A stretch of 25,629 nt of DNA, taken from CAYXVB01 sp964467785. GTDB taxonomy: Bacteria > Bdellovibrionota > UBA1018. The stretch lies in contig CAYXVB010000037.1 in NCBI GenBank assembly GCA_964467785.1, positions 1 to 25,629 on the forward strand, in the 5' to 3' direction. The translations under genes and the position numbers were made by a program. The notes below the pieces were generated by a model that saw only the letters and a program-made list of their open reading frames with translations, did no database searches and was not told the DNA's origin. Position 1 is the first letter of the stretch; each line of letters starts with the position of its first letter. This document shows, piece after piece, positions 1-6,870 of this stretch.

Positions 1-2
1 TT

Positions 3-806
3 CGCCAGGCAAGCTTGAGCCTGATGACCCAGATCATCAAACGAGACGGGATCGGCGCCGCCCTTTCCTACGGCAATTTGACTGCCCTGGACGACGACGG
101 CAAACCATTTTGGACCCATCAACCCACCTGCGCTGTGGACTGCACGCGTAAGTTCACCCTCGTTGCCGGCAGCCGAAGCCTAATCGTGATCACCGCTGGG
201 ATGGGCACCCATCCCGCGGTGCCGATCGAACCCGCTCGCGCCTATGACGTCACCGATCCCGCGATCCCCGAACAATTGGGAACTCTTTCCTTCGTCAGTA
301 TCAACAAAGACGGCTACCTGGACGGACTTGCCCCGGGTTATTGGAAATCGGGCAACCTGCTCGCGCTTTATTCGGTTACCCCGTTAAACGCCTATGATGC
401 GTCGGGAGCGATCAATCTGTCGATCCCTGCCCGCCCTATCGCCTACCTTGGCACCATCCAAGATTTGAGGCTCCAACAGGTGCTCCAGTCCGAGTTCGTG
501 ACGACTGATCCTTCGGGCAACCCGATTCCGGACGAGGACGTCTACTTGCGGCGCTTGACAGGAGCCGGGGGCGACGCGGTCTTCGCTCTTGCGCAGCCCG
601 TTCAAGCGCTCATGTTCGAGCTGGTCTCACAACCTCAAGGTGGACTCAGTCTGCAGCGCAAGCTCTGGGACGCCTCCGGGGGAGGAGGATTCACCAAGGT
701 GGACCTAACTCTGGAAGGCGTCCAGTCGGTAACGTTCAAGCGCCCGACCATCGCGCAGTCCAGCTTTTCGTTCGATATCAAGATGGCTTTGGTCAAGACG
801 CAATGA
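3..806 (+). CDS. 5'-truncated exported or pilin-like protein, unknown function
   Basis: The reading frame is open from the left edge of the window (codons from position 3), so the TTG at 15 and the ATG at 24 are probably internal and the true start lies outside. About 267 residues are visible. I do not recognise a family. The visible start is a short helical stretch followed by a beta-rich, glycine- and serine-rich body with a Cys pair (CAVDC near residues 43-47). The end alternates hydrophobic and polar residues (QSVTFKRP, SFSFDIKMALVK), as in the pilin-like or adhesin-like exported proteins common in predatory bacteria. That comparison is an inference from composition only. The stop codon overlaps an ATG of the next gene at 803-806, so the two are probably co-transcribed. 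No nucleotide-binding or catalytic motif is evident. Confidence 0.6.
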   Translation, partial: RQASLSLMTQIIKRDGIGAALSYGNLTALDDDGKPFWTHQPTCAVDCTRKFTLVAGSRSLIVITAGMGTHPAVPIEPARAYDVTDPAIPEQLGTLSFVSINKDGYLDGLAPGYWKSGNLLALYSVTPLNAYDASGAINLSIPARPIAYLGTIQDLRLQQVLQSEFVTTDPSGNPIPDEDVYLRRLTGAGGDAVFALAQPVQALMFELVSQPQGGLSLQRKLWDASGGGGFTKVDLTLEGVQSVTFKRPTIAQSSFSFDIKMALVKTQ

Positions 807-829
807 CCGCTGTACTCATGGGGGTATCA

Positions 830-2167
830 ATGAATTCCCAAAACAGTTTCCCCGGATCCAAGACTCTCCGAAACGAATCACGTGTGTCTTGCGTTTCCAT
901 CTTTCTATTCTTCACCCTGACCGCGCACGCGGGGGAAATCACGACCGTCGCGCGCAATCCGATTGTCAATAACGTCATCTCCGGCTTCACGACGACGACT
1001 GCCGACAAGGAGATGACCACGCTCTTCAAGATCCAATGGCAGGCCACCTGTTTCGGCACGAATACTCGTTCTGTGGGAAGTCCGCTCTCTCCCAATGGCG
1101 ACATAGAAATGCGGGTCCGCTTCAGGGGATCAACTGCAGTCTACGCGATCCGCTGCCCGGCGATGGTCACTAACCCTGTATTGGATGAGGTGACCTCAAC
1201 TCCGATCCCGAATGGCACCTGCACCGTTAAGCGGGGAACGGTCGACGCCAACGGCAACTTCAACCCAATCGTGACACTCACGCCAGCGACTTCGATCGGC
1301 CATGAGATCGGCGCCGTGCTCCCGCTCCCGGCGATGCCCAACGTCCCGGTCGCAAGCGACGGAAGATACAATCTGGAGACCAAAACCACGCACCGGGTGG
1401 ACTACATCCAGTTTCTCCAGCACTTGCCGGCGGTATCGCCCAACCTCCCCGGCGCCTATGCCCCGCGCGACAATGTTCTCCTGAGCTCGCATAGCACTTA
1501 CGCGATGTCGCCCAAAGGAACCCTTCTGAGAGTCTGGTCCTCGTTCCCCGGCCAAGGTGGCACTATTCCGTACTATCTCTGGCGCCAGGCCGGCAACTCT
1601 GGGCTGCCTCCTGGGAGCTATTGCGGAAGCTATTACTCGCCACTGATGCTCTTTTTCGACGAGGCGCGCCCCAGTTTCACGGGATCGAGCTCATTTCCGC
1701 TGTCGCCGGGCAAGAAAATCTACTGGCCGGAACCGGGAGCGCCCGGTTACTTCCTCGCCCGGGTCGAAAAGCCGGGCGATACCTCGATCACGCGCGCCGA
1801 CCAGCTTTTCGGCCAAGCCGAGGGGATCCAAAACGGCTTTGACTCGCTCAAGCGCCTGGACTCAAACGAAGACCGCAAGATTGACGCGAGCGATGCGGAA
1901 TTTGATCGACTCGTCCTCTGGCAGGACCGCAACGGCGACGGCATCGCCACTCCGGACGAGGTCCGCTCCCTGGACGAAGCCGGGGTGATCTCGATCAACC
2001 TGAAATACCGGGACGCCGGGCTGTACAAGTTCGGCGGCCGAGCCCTAGTTCAAGTAGTCAGCGACTTCCGCTACAAAGACCCAAAGTCAGGCAAGGTCCG
2101 CAAAAGCGAAATCGCCGACATCTGTTTCAGCGTCACCGCCGAATCACTGTTCAAGCAGCGGCCTTGA
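830..2167 (+). CDS. Secreted protein with EF-hand-like calcium-binding tail
   Basis: I chose the ATG at 830 because a GGGGG run (820-824) sits about 6 nt upstream. In-frame ATGs at 803 and 818 are alternatives, and 803 overlaps the upstream stop. The product is 445 residues. After a polar N-terminus comes a hydrophobic core (VSIFLFFTLTAHA), read as a signal peptide cleaved before GEITT. The middle is unrecognised and rich in Gly, Pro and Ser. Near the C-terminus are two calcium-loop-like segments, LDSNEDRKIDASD and WQDRNGDGIATPDE, followed by a leucine-rich LDEAGVISINL strand. This resembles the EF-hand-like tails of large secreted RTX-type and dockerin-like proteins. A role in Ca-dependent folding or binding outside the cell is inferred. 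The final 17 nt overlap the convergent chemoreceptor gene. Confidence 0.75.
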   Translation: MNSQNSFPGSKTLRNESRVSCVSIFLFFTLTAHAGEITTVARNPIVNNVISGFTTTTADKEMTTLFKIQWQATCFGTNTRSVGSPLSPNGDIEMRVRFRGSTAVYAIRCPAMVTNPVLDEVTSTPIPNGTCTVKRGTVDANGNFNPIVTLTPATSIGHEIGAVLPLPAMPNVPVASDGRYNLETKTTHRVDYIQFLQHLPAVSPNLPGAYAPRDNVLLSSHSTYAMSPKGTLLRVWSSFPGQGGTIPYYLWRQAGNSGLPPGSYCGSYYSPLMLFFDEARPSFTGSSSFPLSPGKKIYWPEPGAPGYFLARVEKPGDTSITRADQLFGQAEGIQNGFDSLKRLDSNEDRKIDASDAEFDRLVLWQDRNGDGIATPDEVRSLDEAGVISINLKYRDAGLYKFGGRALVQVVSDFRYKDPKSGKVRKSEIADICFSVTAESLFKQRP

Positions 2168-4202
2168 ACCGCGCCGCGGGTCGGGAGGTCGCAGCACGGG
2201 GCGCCGCGGGGCGCTCTGACGGCGCCTCGATCTCGCCGCTACTGCCGTTGAGATACTCGTTGAACTCCGCGACTGATGCCTTCAGCTCCTCCGAGCTTCC
2301 AAGCATGCTGCCCGCGATGCCTTCCGTTTGATTGGCGGCGGCCGCGTTCTGTTGGGTTGCGCTGTCGATCTCCTGCAGCGCCTTGGAGATCTCATCGACT
2401 CCTTTGGATTGCTCGCGCGAAGCGTTGGCAATCTCTGACATTGCGCGATGGGTGTCCTCGATGCCCGCGATGATCTGCTCGAGGGATTGCTTGCAGCGCT
2501 CCGTAGTCTCCACTCCGGCTCGGACCTTGTTACCCGATTCGCTGAGCAGCTGCCCCACCGTCCTGCTGGACTTCTCGATGATCTCATTCACCCTTTCGAC
2601 ACTCCGAGACAAGGCGGTCGAGATCTCTTTGGACGCGTTGCCGCTGAGATTCGCGAGCGATCCGACCTCTTCGGCCACGACCGCAAATCCCTTTCCGTGC
2701 TCGCCAGCCCGGGACGCCTCGACCGAGGCGTTGAAGGAGAGCAGGCGGGTTTGGAAAACGATATCGTTGATCACCTGGGTCTTTTTCTGCAAATCCAGAA
2801 TCAGCGCCGAAATCTGGCGGATCTCCTCGTGGCTCTTCTCGACCTCGTCATGTACCGTCTGGTTGGAAGTTTCGATGGCCTGCATCGCCCGTTGAAGATC
2901 TGTCACCACTTTTCCGCTGTCATGCCCCACTTGCTGAAGACGGGAAGAAACCTTTTCTGAGTTCTCGGTATGTTCGAGATTCTTGAAGATGGTCGATTTA
3001 ATTTCCTCGAGCGCGGAAACCGTCTCCTGCAATCCGGCCGCCTGCTCATTAGCCGCGCTCGCGAGCGATGACGAGGCGTCAGTGAGGTTGCGCGACTCGC
3101 TCTCCACCTGGTTCGAAGTGTTGGAGATCTGCGTTTCCAATCGCTGAAACGTCGCCGCGATCCTGTTGCTGAGCACCGTGATGACGATGATCATGACGAG
3201 TATGGCAAGCGCCGTGACACCGGCAAGTATGCTCCGCAGCCGTACCACATCAGCGAACGCTTCGTCCTTGTCGATGCTCGCCACGACAATCCAGTCAAAT
3301 GCAGGCACGTGGCGATAAACGGCGAGTTTGTTGACGATCCCGCCCGGGGTCGGCCAGCGATACTCCACCACGCCGTTTCGAGTCTCGAGGATCCGCTTGA
3401 AAAACTCAAACCCGTCGGCATCCTTCTCGGCGGCCAAATTTTTGCCTTCGAGCGAGGGATGCATCATCAGGGTGCCTTTGCCGTCCAGGACATAGTAGTA
3501 GCCGTTCTCACGGATCTTGCGGCTCCGGAGCATGGCGCGTACTCCGGTTGAACCCGTTTCGGGAATTCCCAAAAAGAACGCGCCCACCACGCGACCGTCG
3601 ATCTTCCAAGGCTCGTAAGCGCCGACAAAGGTCTTTCCAAGTATGTTGGTGAGTCCGAAGTAGTGCTCGCCCTTCTCGATCGCCGTGGCGATCGGAGAGT
3701 CAGAGGGGATAAAGGTATTTACCGCGCGGCTGCCATCCTCCCGGCGCACGGTGCTCGAGAGGCGCAGCAGACCCTCCGGGGTCTTAACGAGCAAGATCAC
3801 CAATTCGCCGGTTGAAAAGCTGATTTCGTCGACCAAGCGGTCATCTTTAATCGGCTTGCCATCCACGAAGACCTGGGGAACTCGCATCATCACCTTGCTC
3901 CGGGTGACCTGATTCTCGCTCTGGATTTCGACGGTATTTGTCTTGGAAAGCGAGAGCCGCGAGAAGAAGCGATCCTTCCAAACCCCACTCAGGGTTTTCT
4001 GTCTTTCGAGCTGGTCGGCGTAAGTGAACTGCAGCAGCTCCTCGACGGAGCGAGTCCCGGACTCGAGCGATTCGAGCGTCAAGGAACGCGCGATGCTCAT
4101 GGCGAGGTGGGCGCTCAGCGTCGAAGCGACGCCAAGGCCAACCAGAGCCAAGGCGACGAAGGAGAACAACAACCGCTTCCGAAAGCTCCACTTCTTTTTC
4201 AT
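2151..4202 (-). CDS. Methyl-accepting chemotaxis protein with periplasmic double-Cache sensor
   Basis: This is a 683-residue membrane chemoreceptor that would pass ligand signals to CheA/CheW. AAGGAG lies 6 nt before the ATG at 4202. Residues 11-35 form the first membrane segment. Residues about 45-315 are a periplasmic sensor resembling the Cache_3-Cache_2 fusion (GYYYVLDGKGTLMMHPSLEG near 235-252). Residues 325-346 form the second membrane segment. There is little or no HAMP domain before the cytoplasmic coiled coil (about 355-640). The hairpin tip is at about 484-512 with LLSFNASVEASRAGEHG, against LLALNAAVEAARAGEQG in enteric receptors. The C-terminus is Ala/Pro/Arg-rich and lacks the NWETF-type CheR tether. 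A FliA-like promoter lies at 4274-4301. The 3' end overlaps the convergent neighbour by 17 nt. The ligand cannot be told from sequence. Confidence 0.95.
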   Translation of the reverse strand: MKKKWSFRKRLLFSFVALALVGLGVASTLSAHLAMSIARSLTLESLESGTRSVEELLQFTYADQLERQKTLSGVWKDRFFSRLSLSKTNTVEIQSENQVTRSKVMMRVPQVFVDGKPIKDDRLVDEISFSTGELVILLVKTPEGLLRLSSTVRREDGSRAVNTFIPSDSPIATAIEKGEHYFGLTNILGKTFVGAYEPWKIDGRVVGAFFLGIPETGSTGVRAMLRSRKIRENGYYYVLDGKGTLMMHPSLEGKNLAAEKDADGFEFFKRILETRNGVVEYRWPTPGGIVNKLAVYRHVPAFDWIVVASIDKDEAFADVVRLRSILAGVTALAILVMIIVITVLSNRIAATFQRLETQISNTSNQVESESRNLTDASSSLASAANEQAAGLQETVSALEEIKSTIFKNLEHTENSEKVSSRLQQVGHDSGKVVTDLQRAMQAIETSNQTVHDEVEKSHEEIRQISALILDLQKKTQVINDIVFQTRLLSFNASVEASRAGEHGKGFAVVAEEVGSLANLSGNASKEISTALSRSVERVNEIIEKSSRTVGQLLSESGNKVRAGVETTERCKQSLEQIIAGIEDTHRAMSEIANASREQSKGVDEISKALQEIDSATQQNAAAANQTEGIAGSMLGSSEELKASVAEFNEYLNGSSGEIEAPSERPAAPRAATSRPAARFKAAA

Positions 4203-4273
4203 GTCCCGCTCCTTGTGGTTTTTCCTCTTCCAATTCAGGTTGGATGAATTGTCAGAGGGACACTGCCTTTCCT

Positions 4274-4301
4274 CTATCGGCGGGAGCTTAGCGGCTCTTG
4301 A
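4274..4301 (-). promoter_or_regulatory. FliA (sigma-28)-like promoter of the chemoreceptor gene
   Basis: Read on the minus strand, TCAAG is followed after 15 nt by GCCGATAG. The classical flagellar sigma-28 pattern is TAAA-N15-GCCGATAA, so the -10 matches at 7 of 8 positions and the -35 partly. It lies about 72 bp upstream of the chemoreceptor ATG, a sensible place for a motility-regulon promoter. The call rests on the motif match alone. Confidence 0.5.
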
Positions 4302-4351
4302 CAGAAATCCGAATCAATCAGAAGCTGCCCGCTGGAAGGAGCCCGTCGCCC

Positions 4352-5071
4352 ATGAGATTCTTGACCACCCTCGTCACGCTCTGCTTTTCCCTCTCTACTT
4401 TGGCGTCTACTTTGGCGTTTGCTGACGTAGCCTTTGAGCTGCGGCGCGCGGTGGAGACAGATAACGCCCGCGCTGTACAATCGTTGATCCAATCCGGCAA
4501 GGTCTCGGTCGATACCTGCCTCCTCTCGCCCGGGATGAAGCCTCCTGGCATGCCAATTCTCGGCCTCGCCGCCCGCGAAGGCAGCGTGAGAGTGGCGGAA
4601 TATCTCGTCCGCGCCAAAGCGGATCTGAATCTGAAGAACAGCTACGACGAGACCCCCCTCATGTTGGCCGCGCTCTTCAATGACGCGGGTGGCACGGACG
4701 GAGATCCGACATTTCAGTACACGAAGCATGAAAAGATCGCGCGCCTGCTCCTGGATGCGGGCGCCGACCTGCAAAATCCCGGAAACTTCGATCCGCTCAT
4801 CTATTCGACGTTCAATAGCCACATCCGCATCACCCGGGCCCTGCTGGATCGTGGCGCCCGGGTCAATTCGGATGCCGTCGACAGAAAGAGCCGCGTGCCG
4901 ACCGCGCTGATGATCGCCTCGATGAATGGCGATCGAGCCAGCGTCCAGTTGCGTCTGGAGCGCGGCGCTGATCCGTGCATCCAAGATGGTTGGGGACATG
5001 ACGCGGCCTATATGGCCAAGAAGTATGACCATCCGCACCTTTTGCCGCTGATCGAATGCAGATCGCGCTGA
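4352..5071 (+). CDS. Exported ankyrin-repeat protein
   Basis: I set the start at the ATG at 4352, with GGAAGGAG at 4334-4341, because it begins directly with a signal peptide (MRFLTTLVTLCFSLSTLA, cleavage near AFA-DV). An in-frame start at 4298 would bury this signal. The 239-residue product has four or five ankyrin-type helix pairs: the ILGLAAREGSVRVAEYLV, TPLMLAALF, IARLLLDAGADL, ITRALLDRGARV and TALMIASMNGDRASV segments, ending with LERGADPCIQDGWGHDAA. Ankyrin repeats bind other proteins; export to the periplasm or outside is inferred from the signal. The signal peptide contains a small tandem repeat (ACTTTGGCGT twice). The gene is divergent from the chemoreceptor. Its partner protein is unknown. 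Confidence 0.85.
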   Translation: MRFLTTLVTLCFSLSTLASTLAFADVAFELRRAVETDNARAVQSLIQSGKVSVDTCLLSPGMKPPGMPILGLAAREGSVRVAEYLVRAKADLNLKNSYDETPLMLAALFNDAGGTDGDPTFQYTKHEKIARLLLDAGADLQNPGNFDPLIYSTFNSHIRITRALLDRGARVNSDAVDRKSRVPTALMIASMNGDRASVQLRLERGADPCIQDGWGHDAAYMAKKYDHPHLLPLIECRSR

Positions 5072-5087
5072 CGTGATCCGCGCGAAC

Positions 5088-5270
5088 TTATAGCCGCCTT
5101 CGGCCTTTGGTCTCCGCCGCGCGGGTGATTTGTTTGGGCGCCGCGATTCCCGCCTGCGGAGGCGGGGGCGTGCCCTCACTGACTTCGGGCACGAGATGAG
5201 TGGCCACAAACGCCAGCGTCAAGATGAGCAGGAGAAGAGTGAACACGGAGGTTTTGGGTGTGAGTTTCAT
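5088..5270 (-). CDS. Small single-pass membrane or exported protein, hypothetical
   Basis: A 60-residue frame starts with MKLTPKTSVF followed by a hydrophobic segment (TLLLLILTLAFVATHL, residues about 10-26). The short tail is rich in Pro, Ala, Arg and Lys and ends in KGRRRL. The layout fits a small membrane-anchored or exported protein. It lies just after the ankyrin gene on the opposite strand. No good ribosome binding site precedes the ATG, which is the main reason for doubt. No family is recognised. Confidence 0.45.
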   Translation of the reverse strand: MKLTPKTSVFTLLLLILTLAFVATHLVPEVSEGTPPPPQAGIAAPKQITRAAETKGRRRL

Positions 5271-5406
5271 AAAACTGAAGTGAAGGAGTTTTGATATTTT
5301 CTACCTTCATAATGGATTTACTCTCTGTCCTTGTCTATCGGCAGTGAGAGCCTTCTAGTTGACCTGACTCTCATACGCCTTGCCGCGCCGCGCATTCGTC
5401 CTTAAC

Positions 5407-5422
5407 TTTTGCAATTGCAAAA
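5407..5422. promoter_or_regulatory. Perfect 16-bp palindrome upstream of ppa, likely operator
   Basis: TTTTGCAATTGCAAAA is a perfect palindrome ending 8 bp before the -35 hexamer of the pyrophosphatase promoter. The same half-sites with the same 4-bp spacer recur at 6760-6775 upstream of the CoA-transferase gene. That points to a shared transcription factor. Which factor is unknown. Confidence 0.55.
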
Positions 5423-5430
5423 AATAGGAA

Positions 5431-5459
5431 CTGACAGACGGATGATTTAGGATTATACT
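5431..5459 (+). promoter_or_regulatory. Sigma-70-type promoter of ppa
   Basis: CTGACA at 5431-5436 and TATACT at 5454-5459 are separated by exactly 17 bp, each close to consensus (TTGACA, TATAAT). Only 7 nt separate the -10 from the ATG at 5467, so transcription should begin at or next to the start codon and give a leaderless mRNA. No ribosome binding site is present, which agrees. Confidence 0.7.
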
Positions 5460-5466
5460 AACCGCC

Positions 5467-6071
5467 ATGCATCCTTGGCACGACGTTGAATTAGGCGAAG
5501 ACTCCCCCCACTTGCTGAATGCCGTGATCGAAGTCCCGATGGGCTCGAAGCTCAAGTACGAGCTCGACAAGAAGAGCGGCCTCATCAAGGTGGATCGCGT
5601 GCTTTTCAGTAGCGTGCATTACCCGGCAAATTACGGATTTATTCCGAAAACGTACTGTGACGACCACGACCCGCTCGACANNNNNNNNNNGAGCGCCTCG
5701 CCTCCGAGATCGAGGCCAAGGAGTCGAAGCTCGACATCCTCGTCCTCTGCCAGGAAGCAGCGGTTCCCCTTTCGCTCATGCAGGCCAAACCGATTGGCGT
5801 CATGAAAATGGTGGACCAAGGCGAGGCCGACGACAAGATCATTGCCGTCCACGCCAATGATCCCGAATACGACCATTACGACAACATCAATCAGCTTCCG
5901 CCTCATCGGCTGCGCGAAGTTCAGCGCTTCTTCGAGGACTACAAGACCCTCGAGCACAAAGCCGTCAAGGTGGAGCGCTTTCTAGGCAAAGAAGTCGCCA
6001 TCCGGATCATCGAAGAGGCCCTCGATCTCTACAAGAAGAACGAGGAACGACTCCGCGCCGGCGCCCGTTGA
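5467..6071 (+). CDS. ppa: Inorganic pyrophosphatase, soluble family I (interrupted by assembly gap)
   Basis: This cytoplasmic enzyme hydrolyses pyrophosphate to phosphate and drives biosynthetic reactions forward. The N-terminal part has the family pattern (IEVPMGSKLKYELDK, YPANYGFIPKT) and the metal-binding signature DHDPLD just before the gap. After the gap come ILVLCQEAAVPL, PIGVMKMVDQGEADDKIIAV, and LPPHRL with RFFEDYK. These late motifs are those of the plant-type branch of family I. Ten Ns at 5681-5690 break the gene. Joining 5680 directly to 5737 restores DPLDILVLCQE in frame and gives 182 residues, the normal size; as written, the length is not a multiple of three. The 38 nt at 5691-5728 are not pyrophosphatase sequence. 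Expression is probably from a leaderless message. Confidence 0.93.
5681..5690. other. Assembly gap of 10 Ns inside ppa
   Basis: The bases GCTCGACA end the left contig (5673-5680) and recur at 5729-5736 in the right contig. The 10-N length looks like a scaffolder default rather than a measured distance. Removing 5681-5736 repairs the reading frame, so the gap is most likely a join across an undetected overlap. Confidence 0.85.
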
Positions 6072-6108
6072 CTCTGAACGAGCAAAACCAACGGGCCGTA
6101 TGGCCGCG

Positions 6109-6627
6109 CTAGTTCGAGAAGACCTTCACGAAATCCGTGCTCGTGAGGATTCCAATGAGCACGTCGTTTTCGTCCACGACCGGCAGGCAACCAAACTTGC
6201 GTCCGAGCATGGCATTGGCCGCGTCCTCGAGAAGGGTCTCCGGATGCGCGACGGTGACCTTTTTTCCCATGATGTCACCGATGCGGATATGGGCGTAAAG
6301 ATCCGCCTCTTCGCGCGCGGTCAGGCCCGCCAGCTTCGAAACGGCGACCTTTAGAAAGTCCCGATGCGTCACCAGGCCGATCAGTTTCCCCTCGTCGTTG
6401 ACGATGGGCACATGTCGGACCAGCTTGCCGCGCATGAGCTCCTGCAGATGCTCCAAAGTATTGTCCGTTCCCAGCGTGTAGACATCTGAAGTCATCAGGT
6501 CCCGGACCTTGAGCCCGACTCCCTCGGCCCTGCCCATCCGCGAAAGCCCGAAGCTCGCCCCTTCGTAATCACTCCCACGACTGACCAATTCATCATTCGG
6601 ATTCATCAAACGTTCCATACCCCCCAT
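6109..6627 (-). CDS. Two-CBS-domain protein
   Basis: The 172-residue protein consists of a short polar leader and a tandem CBS pair (Bateman module). CBS 1 is at about residues 40-97 (VRDLMTSDVYTL, RHVPIVNDEGKLIGLVTHRD). CBS 2 is at about residues 112-171 (IGDIMGKKVTVAHPETLLED, GCLPVVDENDVLIGILTSTD). Such stand-alone pairs usually bind adenine nucleotides and act as energy sensors; the partner here is unknown. Two starts are possible. The ATG at 6627 has AGGGAG 5 nt upstream, and the ATG at 6618 has GAGGAG 9 nt upstream. It converges on ppa, with only 37 bp between the ends, and is divergent from the CoA-transferase gene. Confidence 0.9.
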   Translation of the reverse strand: MGGMERLMNPNDELVSRGSDYEGASFGLSRMGRAEGVGLKVRDLMTSDVYTLGTDNTLEHLQELMRGKLVRHVPIVNDEGKLIGLVTHRDFLKVAVSKLAGLTAREEADLYAHIRIGDIMGKKVTVAHPETLLEDAANAMLGRKFGCLPVVDENDVLIGILTSTDFVKVFSN

Positions 6628-6759
6628 CTCCTCTCCCTAATTTGTCAAAGCAGCCGACATGCCAAAACATTCCTTCAGGAAAACAACGACTTCACATTGT
6701 CCCTGTCAATTCGCTTGGCAGAATGCCCCGAAATTGACTCAAAATGACCCAGATGGATC

Positions 6760-6775
6760 TTTTGCAGCCGCAAAA
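6760..6775. promoter_or_regulatory. Second TTTTGC-N4-GCAAAA palindrome, likely operator
   Basis: TTTTGCAGCCGCAAAA has the same half-sites and spacer as the palindrome at 5407-5422. It lies 95 bp before the CoA-transferase ATG and about 130 bp before the CBS gene start, in their divergent intergenic region. It could control either gene or both. Confidence 0.55.
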
Positions 6776-6870
6776 TGATTCGGTTTTCGCCGCTGATTTG
6801 GGCGGCGCATTCCATGCATTGCATTTTGACGCATTCCAGATAGAAGACACCTAGAAAGGTACAGTTACCC

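Noticed and set aside
4274..5209. 311-codon reverse frame antisense to the ankyrin-repeat gene
   Set aside because: Arg-rich low-quality product; the forward strand has a signal peptide and ankyrin repeats.
6822..6835. 14-mer CATTTTGACGCATT shared with 16616-16629
   Set aside because: An exact repeat of this length is expected by chance in a window of this size counting both strands; no matching promoter spacing was found.
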